Source: Malania oleifera (Eukaryota > Streptophyta > Magnoliopsida > Santalales > Ximeniaceae). Taken from it: 64,000 nt of DNA. The notes under the pieces were generated by a model. That model ran no database searches and was not told where the DNA came from. It saw only the letters and a program-made list of their open reading frames with translations. The translations under genes and the position numbers were made by a program. Position 1 is the stretch's first letter. Each line of letters starts with the position of its first letter. Below, piece after piece: positions 23,801 through 34,720 of this stretch. Location of the stretch: assembly GCF_029873635.1 (NCBI RefSeq), contig NC_080422.1:12059764-12123763 (forward strand), in the 5' to 3' direction.

Positions 23801-24298
23801 TGTTGGCTTTATGGGAAGTCAGCGGTCAACCCTGTTGCGAGGGATCGTAGTAGTGGGCCCCAGCTTGACAGTGCTTGGCATGCCAGCCCGTTGGCACCCC
23901 TACTTAGAATTGGTGCAGCCCCTTATGTCCACCCGACGCTTAGTGCGGGGTTCTGCGCTGCCGTTTAAAGGAAAAGGTTGCGCCCCTTCTACCACCAATT
24001 GGTTTTAGAAGAACTAGTAGCGCTTGATCCTAGCAAGTGGTATCAGAGCGAGGTCACGGGTTCGAGCGCTCCCAGGGTAGCTACAAGTCAGCGGTCAATG
24101 TGAGGGATCAAAGCAGTGGGCCCTAGCTCGACAATGCTTGGCATGCCAACCCGTCGGCACCCCTACTTAGAATTGGTGTAGCCCCTCATGTCCACCTGAC
24201 GCTTAGTGCGGGGTTCTGCGCTGCCGTTTAAAGGAAAAGGTTGCGCCCCTTCTACCACCAATTGGTTTTAGAAGAACTAGTAGCGCTTGATCCTAACA
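23801..24298 (+). mobile_element. TRIM (miniature LTR element), 498 bp
   Basis: Two direct repeats of about 235 and 222 bp (23801-24035 and about 24077-24298) flank only ~41 bp of internal DNA. The element starts TGTTGG, ends CTAACA and is flanked by a perfect cctat duplication (23796-23800 and 24299-24303). A tRNA-iMet primer site TGGTATCAGAGC (24038-24049) lies two bases after the first LTR. It encodes nothing and must have used proteins supplied in trans. It is not the Cassandra type: no 5S-like sequence is seen. Confidence 0.85.
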
Positions 24299-24339
24299 CC
24301 TATAAATAGACATTAGGTCTTTTTTTTTTAGAAAAATCA

Positions 24340-24342
<3 letters not shown>

Positions 24343-24397
<55 letters not shown>
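24343..24397. repeat. (CT)n microsatellite
   Basis: About 27 CT dinucleotides lie in the leader of the Tekay-like LTR, just downstream of its TATA box. Confidence 0.92.
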
Positions 24398-24403
<6 letters not shown>

Positions 24404-26105
24404 ATCCCTCACATGATTCTCTCTCACTTCTAGGGTCACCCAAAGCCACTCTCGTTCCCCAAACGTCTTTCTTATCTCTCTCGAGTTGCCGGATCAGTTT
24501 TCTACGACAGTTTCATAAAGCTAGGATCTTCATCTCTTGATCATTTTAGGCATTTTCTCTAAATCAAGTAAGGGGAATAAATTACACCAACTTTTTATTA
24601 AATTTGAACTGATTAAACTGGAATTTATGATTTTAGAAACGTTATGATAGTTGTATTTTCAAAATCCAACCGATTGAAACTGAGTATTATGTGATATAAT
24701 TTTTCTGGTCAAATTATTAGGGTATGATATGACATTCAAACTGTGAGGCATGAGATTAATTCTTCATAATAAACTGGTTATGATTATTATGGTAAATGAA
24801 TTGATATTTTTGGGTGATTTGTTTTGTGTGATTATTCGGGTATTTCACAATATAACGTTGGCAGGCCTAAGGAGTTCATTGTATTCTCATTTATATAAAT
24901 GGGGGTAAAACGTTGGTAGGCCTAAGGAGTTCGTTTTACCAAATTACTATGAATAAGTCATTGTGAAAGTGTAACCGTGGATGCCAGTTGTGATATACGT
25001 GTTGAGAACGAAGGGGAGGGATGCTCAGTGCGCAGTTGTGTGATATGAAAGTCCCTGTGTGGGTCACGTACTGAGAAGTACGCAGTAAAGTCCCTAGGTG
25101 GGCCACGGATCGAGAACGATGGGGAGAGATGCTCAGTACGCAGCGAGGAGGCCAGAAAGTAACGGTGTGATGTAGAAATGTGCATTTCAATTATGGATGT
25201 GCGTGCATGAATATGAATTGAATGTATGGTAATTGTGATGTGATGTGGTAGAAATGTATGCAGATTATGTGGTATGGTTGATATTGAATGTGTGTGGGTT
25301 CTAGTTGGCAAATGAAAGTTAATTATAGCAAAGTATTAAATGTAATTTTATACTGTGGCATTATGTGTTATTGAAGCTAGGTAAACTTTCTGCCCGAGGG
25401 CTTGATGAGTAAGGCGAGTGCCCTAATAGGTATTAGTTGTAGCTGCACCCAGGCTAAATGGGCAAAGTTACATAAGGTGTGAGAGCAAATTGGGGGCGTT
25501 ACATGTATGGGCATGTTAACTCCCCAATCCTCGGGAAACTCTCGCTATAAATAATAGTGTATGTGAATTGAATGCATCATGATTGTGGATATATTGTGGT
25601 ATGATCTGTGATGGTAGATGTACTATGGTAATACATGAGATGTATGTGTATGTGGATTTCTGTGTTATGGATGAGAATGCATGTGTGAGTACTATCTGCA
25701 AGTGTCTATTAAGTTATTGGTGAATACTAAAACTCATTTGCCACACACTGATATAATTTATTCTATCCTTACTGAGAAGTGTCTCATCCCAGTGATTTAT
25801 TAACTTTTTAGGTCCTTGTGGAGATCGGGCTTGAAAGCCTAGGCAGGGTTTAGTTTTTTTTTTTTTTTTTGTGATTGTGAGTGAATGTAAAATACTGGAA
25901 CATATAACTTTTTTGTTTTAAATGCTGGTTATGTAATATGGGTAAATGGAAACTCTTTTTAGTTGTACAGTATAGTACTCTGGTATTTTATTTGAGGCAG
26001 TTTAATAATTTTCCACTACATAAATGATATTTATGGTATCAGAGATAGGTTAATGGAACACATAACACCCCGGGGCCCAGTTGACGGGTTCAAGGCGTTA
26101 CAAAG

Positions 26106-26117
26106 TGGTATAAGAGC
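26106..26117 (+). promoter_or_regulatory. Decayed tRNA-iMet primer binding site
   Basis: TGGTATAAGAGC differs at one base from TGGTATCAGAGC. It lies three bases after the end of the LTR at 26102. Some 100 bp of internal sequence follow before the next element begins at 26217. Confidence 0.75.
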
Positions 26118-26216
26118 TTTAGGACGTTACAGAGTGGCACACATCGCTCTCTCTTGATTTCCACGACACGCGGCCATTTCCCTATAAAAAGGGTCTGCTC
26201 TCCTCGAACTCTAAGC

Positions 26217-27180
26217 TGATTACGCGCTTAAACTGCGTAATTAGGTATTTTAATCCGGGCATTAGGACTTATATTCTTAATTAAATGTCTAATTACTCTC
26301 AATATTTTAAAAATGTGTTCTATTTATAATATTTGGGCTTTATTGAGAAATTTTTGAATTTTTGGCATTTTTTATCCTATGAAAATTCTCAAGAGTTAAA
26401 ACCGGCATCAGTTTGTAATTTGCGCATAACTTTTCCATCCAAACTCCAATCGAGATGATTCTAAATTCAAGAGAAAGACAAGAAGATTATATACAACTTC
26501 TGTTTTTGAGCATTGAGAGAAACGGGCTTCAAGAAGGTCAAAATGGGCCTTTTTCACGAAGAGAAAAAATGAAAAAAAAAAATAATATTGATGTGACCCG
26601 GCCATGCAAGCCGGGTCGAGTCAGCTCGCAAGTCATACGGCTGTTTTCCTCCCTCCCTATTTAACCCTTTCTTTTTTCCTCGTGCTGGTGTGTGCCCCCG
26701 TGCACATCCCTTCTCTTCCCTCACTCTCTCCCTCTCTATTTTTTTCAGCCCTCAATTTATCCCTCTCTTCCCCTGCTTCCCTACTCTCTCCCTCTTTGTT
26801 TTTTTTTTTTTTAGTTTCTCTTCTTATTCTCTCTTCCTCTCTCTCTCAGTTACTCTAACCTCTCTCTCTCTCTCTCGGCTCCCTCTTCCTTGTTCCCCTC
26901 TACAACACCTTCTAGCAGCAAACACGAGCAGCCTCAGCTCCAGCTCCGAGCCACCGAAGACCTCCAACACCACAGCACAACTCCTCTGTTCCATCTGCTG
27001 CAACAGTCCACAGCAGCAGCCAGCCTCCCGAGAGTTCACTAGCTGCACCCGAGGCAAGAAACCATTCCTTGCGCTGCTGCACGACACAACAACCACCCAA
27101 GAGCTACACAACAGCCACTCGAGCACCAACTACGGCCGGCCACCTTGCAGCCGGCCACTCCAGTTCCACAGCAAACCAAG

Positions 27181-27254
<74 letters not shown>

Positions 27255-27948
27255 TTTATCTTTTCTTTCTTTTATTTGTTAGACAGTGAATTGATAAAAG
27301 TTTAGTTCTTAAATTGTTTTTTTATCTGTTAGCTATCTGGATAATGATAAATTTTTTTTTTTTTTAAGTTTATTTGAAATTGTAATTGTTGAACATTGTA
27401 AGGTATTTATTTATTTGCTCTTAATTAGCGGTAGATTTAAGTTAATCTTTTAAATTAAGTTCGGTTGTTTTTTTTTTTTAAGATTTAATTTTTTGTTGAA
27501 ACTCAATTTAGTTAGGGTCGATTTTATTAAAGCTCGTGTTTTTATTGTGTTATGTTATCATTTAAGCCGTTAATGGTTTAATTTTAGTTCGAGTTCTTGA
27601 TTCTTGTTAAAGGTTTGGTTTTTTATCGTCTGCGTTTATGTTTGTGTGAGTTTCATTGTTGCGTGTTTTAATTACGTGTTTAAAGTTACCGTCTTTAGTT
27701 CAGTGCATGTTAAGATTAGGGTTTTAATTCGCGTGTTCATTTAATTTGTCGAAGGAAATCTCAATCAATCTTGAAAATCCCAAATCTGAACTGAATTCAG
27801 TAATTTTTATTTTTCGATTGAGAGAATGTAAAACTTAAGATTAAAACGCATTCCCTGAGGAGACTATCTAGCCCTTGGGTTGAGTATTACACGACGTAAC
27901 TCCTATACTTGGGATAGCTTCCGAATTGCTCATTTTTCGAGTGAGTCA
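26217..27948 (+). mobile_element. 5' LTR of the pol-less Athila relative
   Basis: This 1732-bp LTR begins TGATTACGCG and ends GTGAGTCA. Its first ~450 bp resemble the LTRs at 49376-53460. Its last part ('cattccctgaggagac', 'acttgggatagctt', 'catttttcgagtgagtca') matches 61905-62008 and, inverted, 60860-60930. Confidence 0.82.
27185..27252. repeat. (TC)n microsatellite
   Basis: About 33 TC dinucleotides lie in the leader part of the Athila-type LTR. Confidence 0.92.
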
Positions 27949-27954
27949 AGTTTT

Positions 27955-27972
27955 TGGCACCGTTGTCGAAGA
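27955..27972 (+). promoter_or_regulatory. Primer binding site, tRNA-Asp type, decayed
   Basis: TGGCACCGTTGTCGAAGA differs from the intact site at 60835-60852 (TGGCGCCGTTGCCGGGGA) only by transitions, as expected from methylated-cytosine decay. Six bases separate it from the LTR end. Confidence 0.85.
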
Positions 27973-28295
27973 ATGTCGGTCTTATTCTCAAATTAGTGTT
28001 TTCCCGCCATTTTAATTAGTCTTATGAAAAAGAAAAAAAAAAAGAAAACAAAAAAGGAAAAAAAATTGAGTTTGGAAAAAATAAATAAACAAATATGGCT
28101 GCACTTACACCACGCACGATGATGAACTTTTGCAGCTTGAATACACCACTGCACCCTCTTCCACTGTTTTGCCTAATGAAGAGCTTGATTTTATGATGTA
28201 GCACAGGAGGACGTCATTACTACCCCAATTCTATGGGACAAAATTTGAGTGCTCTTATCAGCACCTGTCAGAGTTCGAGTTAACCTACAATATGT

Positions 28296-29819
28296 TTCTT
28301 TCATGCTAGAACTGATGAATCTACTAGATTGCGTTTATTTCTTGCTTTTTTGCAGGATGGGGCTCATACGTGGTTTCATTCCTTGAGACCTCACTCTATC
28401 ACTAATTGGGCTGATATGGAGTGCGAATTTCTGCATATGTTTTGTCCCTCACAGAGAACTCAGTTTTTGCAAGAACAGATTATTTAGTTTGTGCAGCAAG
28501 GTGACAAGACATTTCGGGTTTGCTGGAAGCAATTCAAGGATTTGCTAAGTACTTGTTTACATCACGGGTTTGACTCATGGAGGTTAACTGATTGTTTTTA
28601 TACTGCTCTTACCCCTAATTGCAAACACTTTGTCCATACCATGTGTAATGGAGAGTCCTTCAGTGAGGATCCAGATCAGGTACTATCATTCTTTGATTAC
28701 CTAACTAAAAGTGTCCCACAGTAGAATACACGATACAATCAGGCACCCATGATAGTACACCCTATCAACACAATCGGTGGTGGAGATGCATATGAGCCAA
28801 CATACTACCTAGACAACCCTCCACCTCAATATCAGCCATAACAGATCCCTCAGAGTTGTACGCTGTTAGGAATTTTTGATGATAGCATGACACAGATGGC
28901 GAACATGCTCCAGTAGTTCATGCAGACTCAATTCAATCATTATAATGAATTGTGGGACATCATTAATGTGATAAACACGCAGTTGGACATCTTAGAAAAA
29001 GAGGAATTGCCCGTTGAACCTCAGCCTAGTCCTCAAGAATACCAACAGCCACAACAACAAATACACGATGTTTCTCTTGAGACGGCGGAGGCCGCCATTA
29101 CTTCGAGAAGCGAGAAGGAAGTTTCCCAACCTGAAATGCTCATTAACATACAACCGGTTGTCCCAGCACCAAAAGTTGTGGCTGAAACAGATGAATTTAA
29201 AGAAAAATCAGAGGAAACGGGCCTAGAAGTGGAGTAGTTAGTTAATGAGGAAGCTGATACTAATAAGAAGTACCAACCCGTGGTATCTTATATGCAGATC
29301 TTGGCAAATGTGGAATCGTCACTCCCAGCTAAATTAGATGTCAAGGAGCCCAATGTTGAAACAGATCCCTGCAGTGGTAAGATGATGGGTACACTCGATA
29401 AAGAGGGTGAGCAGACTGGTGAGAGTCTAATTTTCAAGGAATTAGGTAAAACTTTTAATACTAATGCTTCTGAAGAACTATAGGTAATTGTTCCAATAAC
29501 TTTTCCTCAAACACTAGTTCGTAAAGAAGTAAATTTCCTGAAAAATATACCGAATAAAGACCCTTTCTTGTTAAAACAAGAAAGTCGATCTGCACACGTA
29601 TTGTCTGGTATTTTGACGAGTATTAATTCATTTGAGGCTGACTTTCACGCAGGTATGAAGAGTGACTCATTGTGGCAGCTCAAATTTGGAGACCCACTAG
29701 TGCAATTTATAGACCTGCACCCATCAGATGAAATTCCTCCAAAGCCTCCGCCAGACAACTGTGATGTTTTTTTTTTCCCTTCTTTTCCTTTTGTTTTACC
29801 TTATTTTATTTTTAGTTAA
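28296..29819 (+). pseudogene. Gag-like frame plus unknown C-terminal region, no pol
   Basis: A single frame runs through in-frame stops near 28485, 28722, 28839, 28915, 29235 and 29481. The first part aligns by eye with the gag at 55271-60700: RLRLFLAFLQDGAHTWFHSL, WKQFKDLLSTCLHHGFDSWR, TMCNGESF. From about 28920 it encodes a Glu/Pro/Gln-rich region, then SLWQLKFGDPLVQFIDLHPS, which I do not recognise. It terminates in a T-rich tract. Gag would provide particle structure; the C-terminal module has no visible catalytic motif. Confidence 0.72.
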
Positions 29820-31012
29820 CTTTTAAGTACATTTTCTTGTAGTTCACTTTTCCTTTTCCATTACTTCTCCACCCAGGTACGCCCTACTTTTCCTATGCAC
29901 AATTTTTCTATTTCCCCTATGCTTTCACATTGAGGACAATGTTCCACTTTAGTTGGGGGGGGGGGGGGTGAGCATTGCATGTGGCACTGTGCACGTATAC
30001 TTGCTGGTTTTAATATATTAATTTAAAAAAAAAAGTAAAAAAAAAAAAGAAAGGAAGAGTAGCGAGGAATTACACTAAATTAGGTTATGCTTAACACTGA
30101 CTCATACCCTTCACATACTTGCATATAACCTAAGAATTTCACACTTGAGTCATTTATGCGTAGTTTCTCTTTATATGACCTTGTAACTCCATAAAGAATT
30201 GATTGGTAGTACACGCGTGTTAATCTGACTATATAATTTCTTGTATTTACATGGCATCTCACGAGGCTAAATAAACACATTCACGTGATTCATTGCACTT
30301 AGGGTTTCTTGTGAGTATTGAGAGAACACCCGTGGCGACTATGATGCTTTGTGAGATATCCTTGAGCTATTTATTGTCCTTTTGAGTGTTAACATCAAAT
30401 TAGAGTTCATGGAACTCAGTTCTCTTTCCTTCTGGATGATTCTTTATACACTAGTCACTGTTTTTGATTTGTTAGCCTAGAGGTGACATCTAGTGGAGAG
30501 ATAGAAACCTAGGTTTTGTAGCCTACTCAAGATATGAAGGGTGAACCACGCCTAGAGATAGACTTAGTTCATGGACCACTGTTAGAGCTTAATTCCCGTC
30601 AATGGTATGAAGATAACAAAATAAGTGTAATGATTATCCTAATTGATCAAGAAAAGACAGAAAATGAAGAATGAGTAGAAGAAAGAATAAGAAATAGAAA
30701 TGCACATTAAATGAAATGCTAATGCTTGCTCCACAGGAATACTACAAAAAAGTCAAGAACACGACACATTTTCTCTATGTATAAAGCTTCTTCAACCGTT
30801 TAGTGCCTCAGATGTATTCACGTCAAGTTTTGAATAAGTTGATCTAGGGTGGTTTCGATTGGATATGACAAGTAGGTGAGAAGATGTTAGGGTGAAGGAC
30901 CCGACACCTCATAGATAGGCTAGATCCTTCTCTGACTAGTCCACTCCATATACTTAGCGTTTGTTCCTTTCAGTATGTGGGATGTTCGTTTGCGACACTT
31001 CTCCTCACATAT

Positions 31013-31860
31013 GAAAGTAAGATTAAAGGTTCTTCACATTATTTTGCTTTGATAAATATTTTTGTGGAGAAATTTTTATTTGCATTTAAATCTTTACTGT
31101 GCATATCATATACATTATTTTTCAAAGATTGATATTGTTATTTTGAGAAAAACACCCTTACTCTCTAAGCAATATTTCATATCATTAGAGAGTACATTTT
31201 GAACTTAAACATGTACATCTTTGCTTGTATTTTTTAGAAGCATTTCATATGTACGAAAAATATTTTTATTGCATCGGTTCAGTTTATCCCGTAAATTGAA
31301 CAGGAGAGTTTACGCCCCGTAAGGGAGACCAGTTGGGTTCAGCCCGAAAATTAAACTGGGGAGTCTTTGCCTCGTAAAGGAGACCAGTTCGACTCAAACT
31401 AATAATTGAGCTGGAGTATTCCCCGTCTCGTAAGGAGAGGTGTGAAGGTTGGAATCAGCCTTGTTAATCTAACCAAGGGTTGACCTTGCTCCGTAAGGAA
31501 ATATTGTAAACGGCTTCTACTTCGTTCGTTTAAGTAAGCAGAGATAGTGGAATCCTTGGGGATATGTCCAAGGCGGGGACGTAGGCTAGCTTAGCCGAAC
31601 TCGATAACAAATATCGTGTGTTCCTCTCTCCTTATCTCATTTAATTTCTGCACTTTAATTTCCATAAGTATATGTCTGTTCATTTACAGTTATAATTATT
31701 TGCATGCACACATTCAATTTAAATGAGATTTGCAGCACTCGTGTATGTATGTATTTATTTTTCAATTTTTTTTACATACACGTGTATATTTTGAATGAGA
31801 TATGATATGTGGTGAATCGATGCTTAATATTTTAAGCTTTTTAAAGCTTCACGTACCTCA
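31013..31860 (+). mobile_element. Sirevirus-type LTR fragment, copy a
   Basis: It begins abruptly at 'agtaagattaaaggttctt' after the Athila relative. It matches 33437-34240 over about 800 bp by eye, including 'ttactctctaagcaatattt', internal subrepeats of 60-odd bp around 'cccgtaa-ttgaa..ggaga', and 'tgcatgcacacattcaattt'. It diverges near 31830. Confidence 0.65.
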
Positions 31861-32602
31861 TTTATGAGCTTTAAACCCTATTATTTTTTAGCTTTACATT
31901 TGAAAAACATTATTGTGATATTTGGTCAGGGTTATAGAGAGCTTTTGGTTAATCACATTACAAGCACATTATCTTGAAATCAAAAGTCTTACTCTCACAT
32001 ACACACTTTGACATACATACTGTTGAGAGTTAACACATTAATTAACAAAATCTCACTTGAGTTTAATATCCTATCATATATGAGTGCATTAATTGATTAA
32101 GCATAGTAGTACATATCTGCTTAGCATAAGAAGCACATTTTTTTGTACATAAATTTGATTATTTGTTGTATTCCAGGCATGGGCCTGAAGAGGGAGACTT
32201 GCCTTGTAAAAAGTCTCGAATTGGCTTTGACCCGATTAGGAAAGTTAGGTGCACCATCCTAGTAAGGTGTTGTATTCGGTGTCGCTCCACCCGTGAAGTG
32301 AGCCCTTAGTGGAATCCTCTTACTGTGAGCTTGAGGCGAAGACATAGGCAGTATAGGCCGAACCCCGATAACATATCGTGCGTATACTTTATATTTCCGC
32401 AATTTATTTTTTGCACTTTCATTTTCAGCATATGTATGTTGTATGCCTGATTCATTATATGCTTCACATGTGTTGATTGGATTTACGATTATTTAGACAG
32501 ACCCTAGGTTGTGGTTATACTGCTGCTGGAGTTTAGTTGAACGTAGACATAAATTTTTAAATACTCAATTCACCCCCTTTTGGGAATACATCAATTCCAA
32601 CA
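31861..32602 (+). mobile_element. Sirevirus-type LTR terminal fragment
   Basis: This is a diverged LTR 3' part ending 'caattcacccccttttggga' then 'atacatcaattccaaca' at 32602, the usual terminus of plus-oriented Sirevirus-type LTRs. It contains 'ggcgaagacataggcagtat' and 'aacatatcgtgcgtata' blocks, which parallel blocks at 31575-31620. Its left limit is uncertain. Confidence 0.55.
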
Positions 32603-34299
32603 ATATGACTTAATGTTCAGATCGACCATAGACAAACCTTAGGGCAGGTCGACTGACGATGGATTTTTTTGTTTTTAAATAGTCTCGGTCGACCAACCAA
32701 GTAACGTTTAAATCACCATGGTTGACCGAACACACTGTAGGCTAGAAGTCAAAATGTTGACCATGTCTCGGGCGACCAACTTAAAATGAATATACCTTCC
32801 ACAGTCGATCGAACCATGAAACTTGGGTTTTCCACCTACCCCGCCCGACCGACCTTATGGGTCAAAAACACCTTGCTCGACTGACCCTTATGAACCGATA
32901 GACCAACCTTATGTCCGAGCGACTGAACTTACGAAGGTTTGGCAAATTGCATTAGCTCAGCCAACCAGTCATTACCCACAGCTAACCGAACCTATTTCTG
33001 AAAACAAATTGGTTGTGAGTGTTCGATCAACTGACGTTGAAGGTTAGCCAACCGAACCTCTCGAGTTACGAATTTTTTAAGGGATTAAATGTAATCAATT
33101 TTTAATTAAACGATTTGAAAAATACCCAGCGAGTCCCTAACGGTCATATTTTTTAAAAAATCTATATATGTCCCTTCATAAGCTTAGATTAGTAATTTTG
33201 ATTAGCAAATAATTTTCTCTCAAATATTTTTAATCTCTTATTAATCAAAGTTACCCCACTTATATTTTTATTGCAAAATCATTGTTGGGATAAAATTTTT
33301 ATACTCTCCAAACTCTCTTTATTTATTACTCTATAGAAAATCTTTTGAAAGAGAACATATACTTTTGTTTGGGCATTTTGTTTTTTTTCAAAACCACCTA
33401 CTCTCTCAAGCCTTCGCTTTTGTAAATCAATCTTTGAGAGTAAGATTAAAGGTTTTTCACATTATTTTGCATTTTTGTGGAGAAATTTTTATTTGGGTTT
33501 AAATCTTTACTGTGCATATCATATATATTATTTTTCAAAGATTGAAAATGTTATTACGAGAAAAACACCCTTACTCTCTGAGCAATATTTTATATCATTA
33601 GAGAGTGCATTTTGAACTTAAACATGTACATCTTTACTAGTATTTTTTAGAAGCATTTCATATATACAAAAAATATTTTTATTGCATTAGTTAGGTTCAT
33701 CCCGTAAATTGAATAGGAGAGTTTCCACCCCGTAAGGGATACTAGTTAGGTTCAGCCCGAAAATTGAATTAGGAAATCTCCGCTCTGTAAGGGAGACTAG
33801 TTCGGCTCAGCCTAATAATTGAGTTGGGGTATTTCTCGTTCTGTAAAGAGAGGTGTGAAGGTTGGGGTCAGCCCTGTTAATCTGACTTGGGATTTACCTG
33901 CTCCCATGAGGAAATGTTGTAAACAGCTTCTACTCTCTTCGTTTAAGTGAGCAAAGGCAGTTGAATCCTTGGGGGTATATCCAAGGCGGGAAGGTAGGCT
34001 GATTCGGTCGAATTTCAATAACAAATATCATGTGTTTCTCTTTCCTTATCTCATTTAATTTCTCCACTTTAATTTCCATACGTGCATGTTTGTTCATTTA
34101 CAGTTATAATTATTTGCATGCACACATTCAATTTAAATGAGATTTGCGGCACTCGTGTATGTATGTATTTATTTTTCAATTTTTTTACATACACGTGTAT
34201 ATTTTGAATGAGATATGATATGTGGTGAATCGACGCTTACTTTAAATTAACCAAAAAATTTTGAAACTCAATTCACCCCCTATTGGAATCACACTAACA
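32603..34299 (+). mobile_element. Sirevirus-type LTR with GGTCGACC palindromes
   Basis: Repeated GGTCGACC and variants (32615-33060) precede a TATA-like site (tctatatatg, about 33165). A region matching 31013-31860 and the terminus 'caattcaccccctattggaa' then 'tcacactaaca' (34299) follow. I find no clear TG start or flanking duplication. No internal domain is attached, so it is a solo or truncated LTR. Confidence 0.62.
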
Positions 34300-34662
34300 A
34301 CATTTTGAAATCCCAAGAGATCTTTGAAATTTTTTTAAAATATTTTAAAAAATATATTATTTTTGGGTCAAATCTCTCAAGGAGTAAGTGTGTTTTGTCC
34401 ATAAAGATATAATTATATATGATATGATGTTGATGTTGTAGGCTCAACCATCAGAATTGATCCAAGGTCCGACCAATCCAATGATTTCACTAGATTGGCT
34501 CACCTAGTTTTCAGAATCATAGAAAATATGCTATCAATATTTTAATAATTATAATAATAAGAACTTGGTGACACTGTAATCATCTAATAAGGCTTCACTG
34601 ATGACATAACAATTAAATTTGAAATTTCATGTCAAGTAAGAAAAATAAACACAAAAAGAGTG

Positions 34663-34720
<58 letters not shown>

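Larger units (their letters stand above)
23612..26102 (+). mobile_element. Tekay-like LTR carrying a TRIM
   Basis: It begins TGTATAGATCC after a polypurine tract and ends GGCGTTACA at 26102. It carries an ACCGTCGACGGT palindrome (near 23690) plus a decayed copy, then a TATA box interrupted by the TRIM at 23801-24298, then a CT-rich leader. The 3' half shares the 'cacacactgatataattta...ctgagaagtgtctcatccc' region (25740-25800) with the LTRs at 5693-6896 and 20840-20920, tying the families together. Without the TRIM it is about 1.99 kb. Confidence 0.8.
26217..31012 (+). mobile_element. Pol-less Athila-related gypsy element, right end lost
   Basis: The order is LTR (26217-27948), tRNA-Asp-type primer site, a gag-like frame (about 28296-29819), a 'cattgaggacaatg..agttgggg' block (29931-29958) and a 3' untranslated region. 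That region matches, inverted, the 3' region of the Athila element at 53900-54850. No protease, reverse transcriptase or integrase is present between gag and the 3' region. At about 31010 it is cut off and joined to unrelated LTR sequence, so no 3' LTR remains. Confidence 0.78.

Noticed and set aside
24038..24075. tRNA gene
   Set aside because: Only a primer-site match and a T-arm-like segment are present; no acceptor stem or anticodon arm can be formed.
23801..24298. Cassandra-type TRIM with 5S-rRNA-like promoter
   Set aside because: No 5S-like sequence is visible in the LTR; the T-arm-like text lies in the internal region.
26690..27289. Ser/Leu-rich 199-codon open frame
   Set aside because: It lies in the CT-rich leader of an Athila-type LTR; the composition comes from a (TC)n repeat.
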